43,974 nt of DNA, taken from the NCBI GenBank assembly GCA_009377605.1, contig WHTT01000055.1, forward strand, positions 1-43,974. Direction: 5' to 3'. The stretch's first letter is position 1. Each line of letters starts with the position of its first letter. This document shows, piece after piece, positions 33,931-40,957 of this stretch. A model generated the notes under the pieces. That model saw nothing but the letters and a program-made list of their open reading frames with translations, had not been told where the DNA came from and did no database searches. This DNA comes from Luteitalea sp. GTDB lineage: Bacteria > Acidobacteriota > Vicinamibacteria > Vicinamibacterales > Vicinamibacteraceae. The position numbers were made by a program, and so were the translations under genes.

Positions 33931-34046
33931 CGCCAATTGGAAACGTCGCTGCTTCAATGATTGCCCTGTTGGGATGGTGTGCGCTGGGGCTCCAATGCTA
34001 TCTGACCGTCAGCGTCACGCGGCGGCGGGCGACGCCTGAGCCCTAA
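33927..34046 (+). CDS. 39-residue membrane peptide, maybe a truncated Pr6Pr-type protein
   Basis: ATG at 33927 overlaps the nhaA stop (ATGA). The peptide begins MTPIGNVAASMIALLGWCAL and has one hydrophobic segment with GLQCYLTVSV, then an Arg-rich tail. The 'LLGW.ALGLQ.YL' pattern resembles the first membrane helix of Pr6Pr-type integral membrane proteins (about 200 residues), so it could be the leftover start of one; alternatively it is a genuine small membrane protein coupled to nhaA. It converges with the next gene, overlapping its end by 4 bases. Confidence 0.4.
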   Translation: MTPIGNVAASMIALLGWCALGLQCYLTVSVTRRRATPEP

Positions 34047-34393
34047 CCTTCGCCATCACCTTCCCAGTGGAATCGATGGAGGAGTCTATGGACAACAGGC
34101 GCAAAGAGAATCCCAGTAACGACGAGGAACACGAGTCCCGCATAGAGCGCGTAGAGCGCCGCGAAGAGCTTCCCGCCCTCGGTTATCGGCACCCGCACGA
34201 GCCCCATCCCACCCAGCAACACTGCTGCATGGAGAAAGGCGTCACCCCACGCGAGCCCTTCGAAATATCGATACCCCAAGACACCGCCACCAAGCGACAC
34301 AGCAACCACGAGTGTGGCAACGGCTGCGTGCAGGGCGACACGCCGTAGGTAGAGGGCCCGCGGTAAGGGTGGGGTTCGGAGATTTTCGTACAT
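34043..34393 (-). CDS. Conserved-looking small membrane protein
   Basis: 116 residues with three hydrophobic segments: LHAAVATLVVAVSLGGGVLGY, AFLHAAVLLGGMGLV and KLFAALYALYAGLVFLVVTGILFAPVV, then a basic tail (HRLLHRFHW). The layout recalls two-helix channel proteins (the part between helices reads YFEGLAWGDAF...GGMG) but no K+ selectivity filter (TVGYG) is present, so it is not called a channel. It ends the leftward GbsR-DoxX group, 22 bases after DoxX. No named family is assigned. Confidence 0.72.
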   Translation of the reverse strand: MYENLRTPPLPRALYLRRVALHAAVATLVVAVSLGGGVLGYRYFEGLAWGDAFLHAAVLLGGMGLVRVPITEGGKLFAALYALYAGLVFLVVTGILFAPVVHRLLHRFHWEGDGEG

Positions 34394-34415
34394 GGTCTGC
34401 TAATGCCGAGCGCGC

Positions 34416-34832
34416 TCAGCGTGAGTGAATGGCCAGCAGAAACGCGCCCGCTGAGGCTGAGAAGACGGAGTAGTTGAGCGGGCCCTTGATCCCGAGTCCG
34501 ATCGTCATCCCGATCGCGAAGGCCAGGAGCAGGAATCCGCTCAACAGAGCTGTGGTCTGCGTACGGAAGCCGACAATGAGGGCCACGCCAAGCACCGCCT
34601 CGGCAATCGTCACCACCCATCCAACCGGCGGAATCAGGCTCAGCGGGAGGTACGGGTTGAGGGTCGCTGTGTAGTCGAGAAAGGCTTGGAAGTTACCCCA
34701 CGCGACGTTGGCGGCGCCGGGTGGCCCCCACAGGCCAAACCGGTCGGTCACCGCGGCGAGGAACGCGGCACCAAGGGCAAGGCGGAGATACGTCGGAACA
34801 TGACGCGTGACGCGATCGAGCGAGTTGGTCAT
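34416..34832 (-). CDS. DoxX-like membrane protein
   Basis: 138 residues, four membrane helices. TYLRLALGAAFLAAVTDRFGLWG is the first helix with the short DxxxFG-type turn, and GWVVTIAEAVLGVALIVGFRTQ the third, as in the DoxX/SURF4-like group. AAAGGAAAAA precedes the ATG. DoxX proteins accompany quinone- and thiosulfate- or stress-linked functions; this copy is in one transcript with a GbsR-type regulator, which suggests response to a small stress or osmotic signal. Confidence 0.85.
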   Translation of the reverse strand: MTNSLDRVTRHVPTYLRLALGAAFLAAVTDRFGLWGPPGAANVAWGNFQAFLDYTATLNPYLPLSLIPPVGWVVTIAEAVLGVALIVGFRTQTTALLSGFLLLAFAIGMTIGLGIKGPLNYSVFSASAGAFLLAIHSR

Positions 34833-34853
34833 TGCTTTTTCCTTTCAGCTCAA

Positions 34854-35399
34854 TCATGGTTTCCCACCAGGAAGCTCCAGCAGTTTCCGAATCCTCGTTC
34901 CAAACCGCGCAAGCTTCCGAAGGGCGCTGGGAGAGAGGCGACGGGTTTCCTCATGCCATGAGGTGACCGCTTGTAGGAACTCGAGCATGTGGGACAGGCG
35001 CTGCTTCGCATAAGCCACATCGGCCCCTGCGCCCGCCTCATCGAGTTCTCTCATACTGGCGCGCAGCATGTCCAACGTGGGGTCGAACTCGCGTCGCCTA
35101 CGCTCGGCGGCAATTCGCTGGAAGGTCTCCCAGACGTCTTCGAGCGCCTCGTAATGCTCCCGCCGATCCCCTAGCCGCTGGGTCACCGTGACGATCCCCC
35201 AGCCCTGAAGCTCCCTCAGACTGGTGCTGACGTTGGATCGCGCCAATGACAGCGTCTCGGCGATCTCGTCCGCCGGGAGAGGCTCGGGAGAGAAGAACAG
35301 GAGCGCATAGATCTGCGCGACCGAGCGGTTAATCCCCCACCGCGCTCCCATTTTTCCCCAGTGGATGACGAGCTTCTGCATGGTGGGCGAAAGGTGCAT
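34854..35399 (-). CDS. GbsR/MarR-like transcriptional regulator
   Basis: 181 residues from ATG 35399, which has AGGA nine bases upstream. The in-frame ATG at 35426 would lie inside the operator-like repeat and lacks a ribosome site, so it is not used. Sequence: VIHWGKMGARWGINRSVAQIYALLFFSPEPLPADEIAETLSLARSNVSTSLRELQGWGIV, the winged helix typical of GbsR proteins, followed by LGDRREHYEAL (wing) and a long C-terminal helical region for dimerisation. B. subtilis GbsR senses choline to control glycine-betaine synthesis. The ligand here is unknown. The gene heads a leftward operon with DoxX and a small membrane protein. Confidence 0.9.
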   Translation of the reverse strand: MHLSPTMQKLVIHWGKMGARWGINRSVAQIYALLFFSPEPLPADEIAETLSLARSNVSTSLRELQGWGIVTVTQRLGDRREHYEALEDVWETFQRIAAERRRREFDPTLDMLRASMRELDEAGAGADVAYAKQRLSHMLEFLQAVTSWHEETRRLSPSALRKLARFGTRIRKLLELPGGKP

Positions 35400-35410
35400 T
35401 CGAGTATTCC

Positions 35411-35425
35411 TGTACGTTCTGTACA
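35411..35425. promoter_or_regulatory. Operator-like inverted repeat TGTAC-N5-GTACA
   Basis: TGTAC-GTTCT-GTACA lies 5 bases downstream of the -10 hexamer and 12 bases before the start of the GbsR-like gene. Its position suits autorepression by that regulator. Confidence 0.5.
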
Positions 35426-35430
35426 TTCAG

Positions 35431-35459
35431 AAATTACAGTATATAATGCCCTATGTCAA
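35431..35459 (-). promoter_or_regulatory. Promoter of the GbsR-DoxX operon
   Basis: On the minus strand, TTGACA (35459-35454, perfect -35) and TAATTT (35436-35431) stand 17 bp apart in an AT-rich stretch. The start point would fall inside the inverted repeat at 35411-35425. Confidence 0.6.
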
Positions 35460-35536
35460 GGGACAGGTCGGGACATGACTCCCGGCCAGCGGGAGCGACG
35501 ATGCCGACTTCTTGCCCGAGATGCTGTAGGAGCTCT

Positions 35537-37402
35537 TCAGCGCGTGGCGCGCCGGCGCTGCCGGAGCACCTGACCGGCAAAGCCCTCCAGCGTCACTGAA
35601 TCCCACACATCCGGGAGCGGCGTTTCGGCACGGTCGTTGACGATGCGAAGGGTGCCAAGAGGCCTGTCGTCGACGTAGACGTCGAGTCGGTCGAGTCCCC
35701 GCGATGTGACGGTCAGTTTCGGAGAGAGTGCAGTGATCTGGAGGTTGGTCGACGGCTCCGCGCCCAAGAGTCGGCCGCAGTACTCGAGGAGGTCGCGGTT
35801 GGCGTGAAGGAGGTCGTTGCGCGTCATCGCGTAGCGCCTGTGTCCGGCGACGCCGAGATCCTCGATCGCAACACCTTCGGCATCACCGATCCGCGTGGCG
35901 CGGCGCACCGAGATGCGGTAGGTAATCCCCGAGGGCAGCAGGGCGGGCGCGAACGACGTTCCAGCGAGCGCGGCGCCGACAATGGAGGGATCCCAGACGT
36001 TGGCGCCGCCGGCGCCTGTCGCCTCACCAACGGTGACCAGCGTCCCGACGTTGTTGTCGACGAACCCCGCCGCAAAGAGATCGCCCGCAGAGTAAGTATT
36101 CGGGTCCACCACCGCGACGACCGGTCCGCCGTAGACCTGACCAATGTCATTGCACCGGCTCGGTGGCGTAATCGGCAGCGCTTGCGAATAGAGCTCGCCG
36201 GTGGCAACGGCGCTTCTGAGGCTTGCCGCCCACGGGCTGAGCGAGCCCTGATTCTGTGGTGCCTCCGCCATCGCGCGGGTGAGCTCGGTGGCTGCCAGGG
36301 AAAAGCGCACGGGCTGTACGGGATGCGGCGTGAAGAGCTGCAGCAGTCGCTCGGCTGCCCAGATGAGACCGCCGGGGTTCGCGCGCAGGTCGATGATCAG
36401 GCCGCTCTGCGGAAGGCGCTTCAGGATCTCGATCGCTTCGGCGAGGAACCCGTCATCATCACGCAGATCGAAGCTCCACAACCGCAGGTATCCGAAGGTC
36501 CCGGATGACGTCTCGACCGTCCTGGCAGAGACGTTGTCACCGAAGCGCCCGCTGATGGTGTCCTTTGCTGGATTACCGAGCCTTGCACGGTGCGCGCGAG
36601 TCGCACTTTCCCGCGCCCAGAGCTCCCCGTTGAACATGAGCTTCTTGGCGCGCCGGATCTGCTCGCCTGCGGGGTTGAGCGCTTGTGCGGCGACGGCAGC
36701 AGCGGCGGTAGCCGGACCGGCGGTGTCGGGCGCCGTACGCGGCGTGACGAGCCGCCACGGAAGGCGCGCCTCTCGTGCCTTCCCGTTCTTCGCGACGTAC
36801 CCGATCAGCACCCAATGTTCATCGGGCGGCGGGCCGTACTGCAGCGCGCGAAACGTGAGCGACTCCACGGCGCGCGCCAGTCGTGCATCTGCTCGTCCTC
36901 CGGTCTCACGGTCGGCGTGCCGCTCGACTGCTGTCGTGAACGGCATGCCGTTCCACATCGTCAGCTCGACGCCCGGCACGAATTGACTGTCGTCGATGAC
37001 CTCCGGAGCCGTCTTGGACACGAGGTAGCGCGGGTTGTCATGCGGCCCGTACTGCTCGACGAGAAACGGGAGCCTAGCGACGTGACCTGTTCGGCTGCTG
37101 GGCCCAACGTAGATGGTATGGGCGTCGCGACACGCCCGCACGATGTACCACAGCTCTGTGTGGAACGTGCGGTCGTCCACCTGCTCCGCCCGCTGACGGA
37201 GAAGACGCAACTGCTGGATCGGGTCGATGCCGTACATGGAGCGCTTGAGCGGGAGATGCGTGTAGAGTCCTTCGAACAGGCTCAGGAACGCATCTACGAC
37301 CTGGCGGCGCTGTTGTGGCGTGAGCTGTGGCTCCGCAGCCGCCAGGTCGGTTACAGCCGTCCCAGCCTGCGCGCGGCGGATCGTCGTCTTGCGGGAGCTC
37401 AT
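35537..37402 (-). CDS. S41 (C-terminal processing-like) peptidase
   Basis: 621 residues from ATG 37402, with AGAGG eight bases upstream. The catalytic core is in the second half: TFGYLRLWSFDL, GLIIDLRANPGGLIWAAERLLQLF and VVDPNTYSAGDLFAAGFVDNN with the nucleophile Ser 438 in T-Y-S-A-G-D. In the family a Lys about 25 residues after the Ser completes the dyad; here the equivalent stretch (TLVTVGEATGAGG) has none, so the active site is incomplete or altered. No signal peptide is obvious, and the first 50 residues are polar. The gene begins 13 bases after the amidohydrolase and is probably co-expressed. Confidence 0.82.
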   Translation of the reverse strand: MSSRKTTIRRAQAGTAVTDLAAAEPQLTPQQRRQVVDAFLSLFEGLYTHLPLKRSMYGIDPIQQLRLLRQRAEQVDDRTFHTELWYIVRACRDAHTIYVGPSSRTGHVARLPFLVEQYGPHDNPRYLVSKTAPEVIDDSQFVPGVELTMWNGMPFTTAVERHADRETGGRADARLARAVESLTFRALQYGPPPDEHWVLIGYVAKNGKAREARLPWRLVTPRTAPDTAGPATAAAAVAAQALNPAGEQIRRAKKLMFNGELWARESATRAHRARLGNPAKDTISGRFGDNVSARTVETSSGTFGYLRLWSFDLRDDDGFLAEAIEILKRLPQSGLIIDLRANPGGLIWAAERLLQLFTPHPVQPVRFSLAATELTRAMAEAPQNQGSLSPWAASLRSAVATGELYSQALPITPPSRCNDIGQVYGGPVVAVVDPNTYSAGDLFAAGFVDNNVGTLVTVGEATGAGGANVWDPSIVGAALAGTSFAPALLPSGITYRISVRRATRIGDAEGVAIEDLGVAGHRRYAMTRNDLLHANRDLLEYCGRLLGAEPSTNLQITALSPKLTVTSRGLDRLDVYVDDRPLGTLRIVNDRAETPLPDVWDSVTLEGFAGQVLRQRRRATR

Positions 37403-37415
37403 GGTCGTAGCCTCT

Positions 37416-38969
37416 TTACACGTAGTAATCAGCAACGCGATCGAGAACGCCGTTGTGAAAACCGCGCTCGCGCAGCGAGCCGAGCCACGCTCGGTCGTGA
37501 ACGAGTGACGAAGGCTCCGGTACTTCGTACTCGACACCGGGCGGCGGCGGGCCGGCAAACATCTCGGGTGCGCCCGGCATGTCGAGCTCGAGCACGAGCC
37601 CTGGCGGCGGCGCAGCGCCGTTCATCAGCGAGGCTTCGAGGGCAGCCCTTGCCACACGGTGACCGCGATCGATGGCGGCGTCGGGATCCGCACGGACCTC
37701 GTCCAGCTCGCCCAGCACGCTGCTCCAGGTCCACACCTGCTCCGCATCGTCTGGCTTGCGGAGCAAAGCGTGGCGCCTGTCCGCTCCAATCCCCACCGAT
37801 GTCGTACGCGACTCGCCGCAGGCGCGCATGAGATCGCGCGTGCCGTAGCGGGCGTGCCCGCCCACAATGACGAGGAGCACATCGCTCTCGCGTGCCATGA
37901 CGAGGTTCTTCCACGGGTCTGGATGACGACGAGCGACGACCGTGATGTCGGCGAGCCGTCCTGCCTCGAGGCGGCCGGCCGCGTGCGGCCAGCAGGCGCC
38001 CAACACGTCGCCAGGTGACGAGGTCACCATCTCGACGAGATCGAAGTGGCTGATATCGAGGCCGGCTTCACGAATCCACAAGTTGGCGATCTTCAGCTCG
38101 CCTAGGAGGTTCTTGGTTCCGGAGGGCGCCCAGTCCGTTCCCAGGCACACGGAGACGTGATGCTTGCGCGCGGCTGCAACATCGGTCGTCTCACCGTACA
38201 GCCACAGGTTCGAGAATGGAGACCACACGACGCTGCCCGGCGAGGCGTCTCCCGCGAGCGTGGCGTGTTCCTGCCACTGACGGAAGTCGGCGTCGCCAAC
38301 GGCGTTACAGTGAATTGCAATCAAGCGGCTGCGCAGACATCCGGCGCGCGCGGCCTCGGCGAACTCCCGTGCAGCCAGGCTGCCGCCCTGGCCCTCGGCG
38401 CAGTGATAAATGAAGCCACCGCCAGACTCGATGTGCCGGGCACGCTGTTTCAGGTCCGACACCGAGAGTGTGAGCGCCGAGGTGCGAATGCTGTTATCGC
38501 TCGCATTGCCAAAGTTCTCATCGTCGATGTTGCGAACGAGCTGGTTGGCAGGGCGTCGGTTGGCTGGCGGCCAGCCCTGGATGCTGGTGGTCCCGCCCGC
38601 GAGCGCGCGTACCTGCGCGTAGGCCAGCAGCGCCTCCGGTGCGCCCTTGATGAGGGCGTACGCCGGCCAGCTTATGAACGGCCGATAGCTAGGGGCGCTC
38701 GGCCAGGTATTGTGATGAAGGAAGGGATGATCTCTCGCTGGCTCGTCCCAGAGCGGCAGCGACGCAAAGCCAATGTGTGAATGCAGGTCGATCAAGCCCG
38801 GATAGATGAATGCATCACCCACGTCTACCACGCGCAAGCCGTTCGATGACGGAGTGCGATTGCGCAAGACGCTGTCGATCGCGCCATCTTCGCCGAGCCT
38901 CACGCGGCCCCTGAAATGGCGCTGTGGATCGTTGGCCGCAAGCGGCACCACCCTCCCGTGGAGCTCCAT
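37416..38969 (-). CDS. Metal-dependent amidohydrolase
   Basis: 517 residues; ATG 38969, preceded by AAAGGACTGACGTG (GTG 38972 is a possible alternative). The TIM-barrel signatures are: GLIDLHSHIG (His 63, His 65), YHCAEG, IAIHCNAV and LGTDWAPSG (catalytic Asp), the set found in imidazolonepropionase- and chlorohydrolase-like enzymes. TVVAR and AGRLADI near the C-terminus match the beta-sandwich that closes the fold. No signal peptide was seen, so it should act in the cytoplasm. It is followed by an S41 peptidase; the pair might work on a cyclic peptide or amide, but that is speculative. Confidence 0.88.
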   Translation of the reverse strand: MELHGRVVPLAANDPQRHFRGRVRLGEDGAIDSVLRNRTPSSNGLRVVDVGDAFIYPGLIDLHSHIGFASLPLWDEPARDHPFLHHNTWPSAPSYRPFISWPAYALIKGAPEALLAYAQVRALAGGTTSIQGWPPANRRPANQLVRNIDDENFGNASDNSIRTSALTLSVSDLKQRARHIESGGGFIYHCAEGQGGSLAAREFAEAARAGCLRSRLIAIHCNAVGDADFRQWQEHATLAGDASPGSVVWSPFSNLWLYGETTDVAAARKHHVSVCLGTDWAPSGTKNLLGELKIANLWIREAGLDISHFDLVEMVTSSPGDVLGACWPHAAGRLEAGRLADITVVARRHPDPWKNLVMARESDVLLVIVGGHARYGTRDLMRACGESRTTSVGIGADRRHALLRKPDDAEQVWTWSSVLGELDEVRADPDAAIDRGHRVARAALEASLMNGAAPPPGLVLELDMPGAPEMFAGPPPPGVEYEVPEPSSLVHDRAWLGSLRERGFHNGVLDRVADYYV

Positions 38970-38999
38970 CACGTCAGTCCTTTCATTCTTTCGTTTGCC

Positions 39000-39073
39000 G
39001 CGCGGCCTGAAGGCCGCGCGCTACGTACCGAACCCATCGCACAGCGCCTAGCGAGGGGTCTCTAGACCCCTCG
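39000..39073. repeat. Two hairpin repeats of the dispersed family
   Basis: 39000-39019 is GCGCGGCCT-GA-AGGCCGCGC (9-bp stem), followed by GCTACG; 39052-39073 is CGAGGGGTCT-CT-AGACCCCTCG (10-bp perfect stem). They share the CT-NN-AG core with the copies at 6018 and 22728 but have different stem bases. They lie between the UDG-like and amidohydrolase genes. Confidence 0.78.
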
Positions 39074-39109
39074 AACCAAAGGTGCGGCTACATCCATCGG
39101 TCGTCTTGA

Positions 39110-40894
39110 TCATGTCAATTCGTCGATAGCCTGCTGCTCGGCTGGCGACAGCGGTGCCGGATCGAGCTCGGCCGTCCATTCGGGCATCACGAGCCTGTAG
39201 TAGTTGGAGCTTGGCCTCCCCGATTGACGGGCGCGCTCCGCACGATCTCCGCTGCTTCCCTGCCAGCGCAGGGTTCCGAAGGGAAGGTCGATGCGGGGAA
39301 TCTGCTCGCGCTCACCGTCGTACGAGAACGTGGGTCGAGAGAGGTCCTTGCTATACCGCAAGGACTTCAGCTCGGTGAGGGCCGTCTGCCAGGACCGCTT
39401 CCAGGAGCGCTGGCCGAAGGCCCGCAGGTTCACGACTCGCGTGTTGCCGAGATCGCTGCGGTCGAGCAGTCGCCGAGCATCGGTGCCGATTGCCAGGAGC
39501 ACGCCTGGACGCGCTCTGCGAATGACCTCCGCGTAGAGCGCTTGTGTGCGAGGGTCGTCGATTGCCGCACGCATGCGGGCAGCGTCGCCCTCCAGCGTGT
39601 CGACCGGCAGCACACGCAGGATCGCGTAGCGCTCGGTGACGCCTGCGGCTCGCAGAAAGGCTTGCAGGTGTTGGCCCGCGTCGCCGCTGAGTGCGCGCCC
39701 CGTGAACAGATCGTCGTGACTGCCTTGGTCGACGATGGCCAGGAGGCCGGGGCGGTCGAGTCGTCCTCGGTAGATTGGTCCGTAGCCAAACGAAGGGTGA
39801 CCAAGCAGGCCGAGCGTGGTGAAGTCGGGCCACGGAAAGGCGGCCTCGCCGCCGAGCAGCAGCCGGGCGAATCGAGCTTCCGGTCCTCGATCGAACGCGC
39901 GATACTCTATGCGCGGAGGCTCGTAGGGAAGGTCGCCTCGATCCTCGACGTATCCCGCCTTCGAGCCATTCGTCGAGCCAACGTACGAGATCTGATGGCC
40001 GGTGTTGTTGGACCTCCCATCCGCCGAGAACACCTGGATGGCCGTCTGGTCGTCGCTTCGGTTGCTCGAGGTCGCGCCGCGGCCCAGGCGCCAAGCTATC
40101 CCGTAGGGGAGGTCGCGGAATGGGATTGGTGCTGATTCGTACGTGTAGTCGCCTGCAGGCTGGCGTGCTCCATCCGGATCGGCAGGGAGCCACGAAGGGT
40201 CGTCTTGCGACCAGCGCTCGATCCGCCGCAGCGCTGCCGTGAAGTCCGCCGTGATCTCACTGATGGGTGTGTCCCGGACGGCCCCTGGGTGGACGACACC
40301 CACCATCCTGAGCCGCGGCGAGATGGCGCTCGCCTCAGCGTTGTGCAAGCGACGGGGGTCGGCGCTGCCGCCGTGAGACGCCACCCAGGTCGCCAGCGAT
40401 TCCTTCGCCGCGTTCCCGACGGCAATCGCGAGGTGGAGGTCGTTTCTGGCGGCGACGTAATCGAAGATCTCGTGGCGGTGCCGGCAGACAGGAGATCTGA
40501 GGTCCTGGGCCAGCGCCCGGAGGGAGCTGCCGTACTGACCGAAGATCGGATAAACGAAGGTGTTCAGGAACAGATAGGAGCGCGTAATTCCGAGGTGGAG
40601 CAGCACGTGCTGCATCCGGGCTCCGGTGCCGCCGGTAAAGGACCGATGCGCCAGCGACTCGTCTTGCGCTCCCTCCTGACCTACGATCAACACCTTCGCC
40701 TGGCCATCGCTCAGCCGCCCGCGATAGAACATCGGCCCAAAGTGCCAGCGGAAGGCCTCTCGGCCGGTCAGCGCCTGGCCAAGCGCACGGTAGTTCGGTG
40801 TTTCGGCGAACAGGCGCGGCCAGCTTCGGTTCCGTGGAGGCCCAGGGTCGTACTCCCACGGAAAGCCGCGGCCTGTCCATTGGTCCTCGGGCAC
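39110..40894 (-). CDS. Protein with two uracil-DNA-glycosylase-like halves
   Basis: 594 residues from GTG 40894, preceded by GGGGAGGAG. First half: FGPMFYRGRL, then KVLIVGQEGAQDES (72-80, the GQ/E-x-P-x-x-x-E-like motif A of UDGs), RSFTGGTGARMQHVLLHLGI, LNTFVYPI, AIAVGNAAKES and VVHPGAVRD (His-Pro-Gly 202-204, motif B). The second half repeats the plan: FGYGPIYRGRL, LLAIVDQGSHDDLF (389-396), RALSGDAGQHLQAFLRAAGV, LRVLPVD, LLAIGTDARRLL, but its motif A residues are changed and no HPG was seen. Such proteins remove uracil or other damaged bases, or bind DNA. The duplicated form with a degraded second half is unusual. Confidence 0.75.
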   Translation of the reverse strand: MPEDQWTGRGFPWEYDPGPPRNRSWPRLFAETPNYRALGQALTGREAFRWHFGPMFYRGRLSDGQAKVLIVGQEGAQDESLAHRSFTGGTGARMQHVLLHLGITRSYLFLNTFVYPIFGQYGSSLRALAQDLRSPVCRHRHEIFDYVAARNDLHLAIAVGNAAKESLATWVASHGGSADPRRLHNAEASAISPRLRMVGVVHPGAVRDTPISEITADFTAALRRIERWSQDDPSWLPADPDGARQPAGDYTYESAPIPFRDLPYGIAWRLGRGATSSNRSDDQTAIQVFSADGRSNNTGHQISYVGSTNGSKAGYVEDRGDLPYEPPRIEYRAFDRGPEARFARLLLGGEAAFPWPDFTTLGLLGHPSFGYGPIYRGRLDRPGLLAIVDQGSHDDLFTGRALSGDAGQHLQAFLRAAGVTERYAILRVLPVDTLEGDAARMRAAIDDPRTQALYAEVIRRARPGVLLAIGTDARRLLDRSDLGNTRVVNLRAFGQRSWKRSWQTALTELKSLRYSKDLSRPTFSYDGEREQIPRIDLPFGTLRWQGSSGDRAERARQSGRPSSNYYRLVMPEWTAELDPAPLSPAEQQAIDELT

Positions 40895-40957
40895 GAGCTC
40901 CTCCCCTCATCTGTAGGAAACGCAGGACTGAGGGGGAGTGAACAGGCGGGCTATTCT

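Noticed and set aside
36590-37831. 413-residue + frame across the S41 and amidohydrolase genes
   Set aside because: It crosses two well-supported opposite genes; composition is shadow-like.
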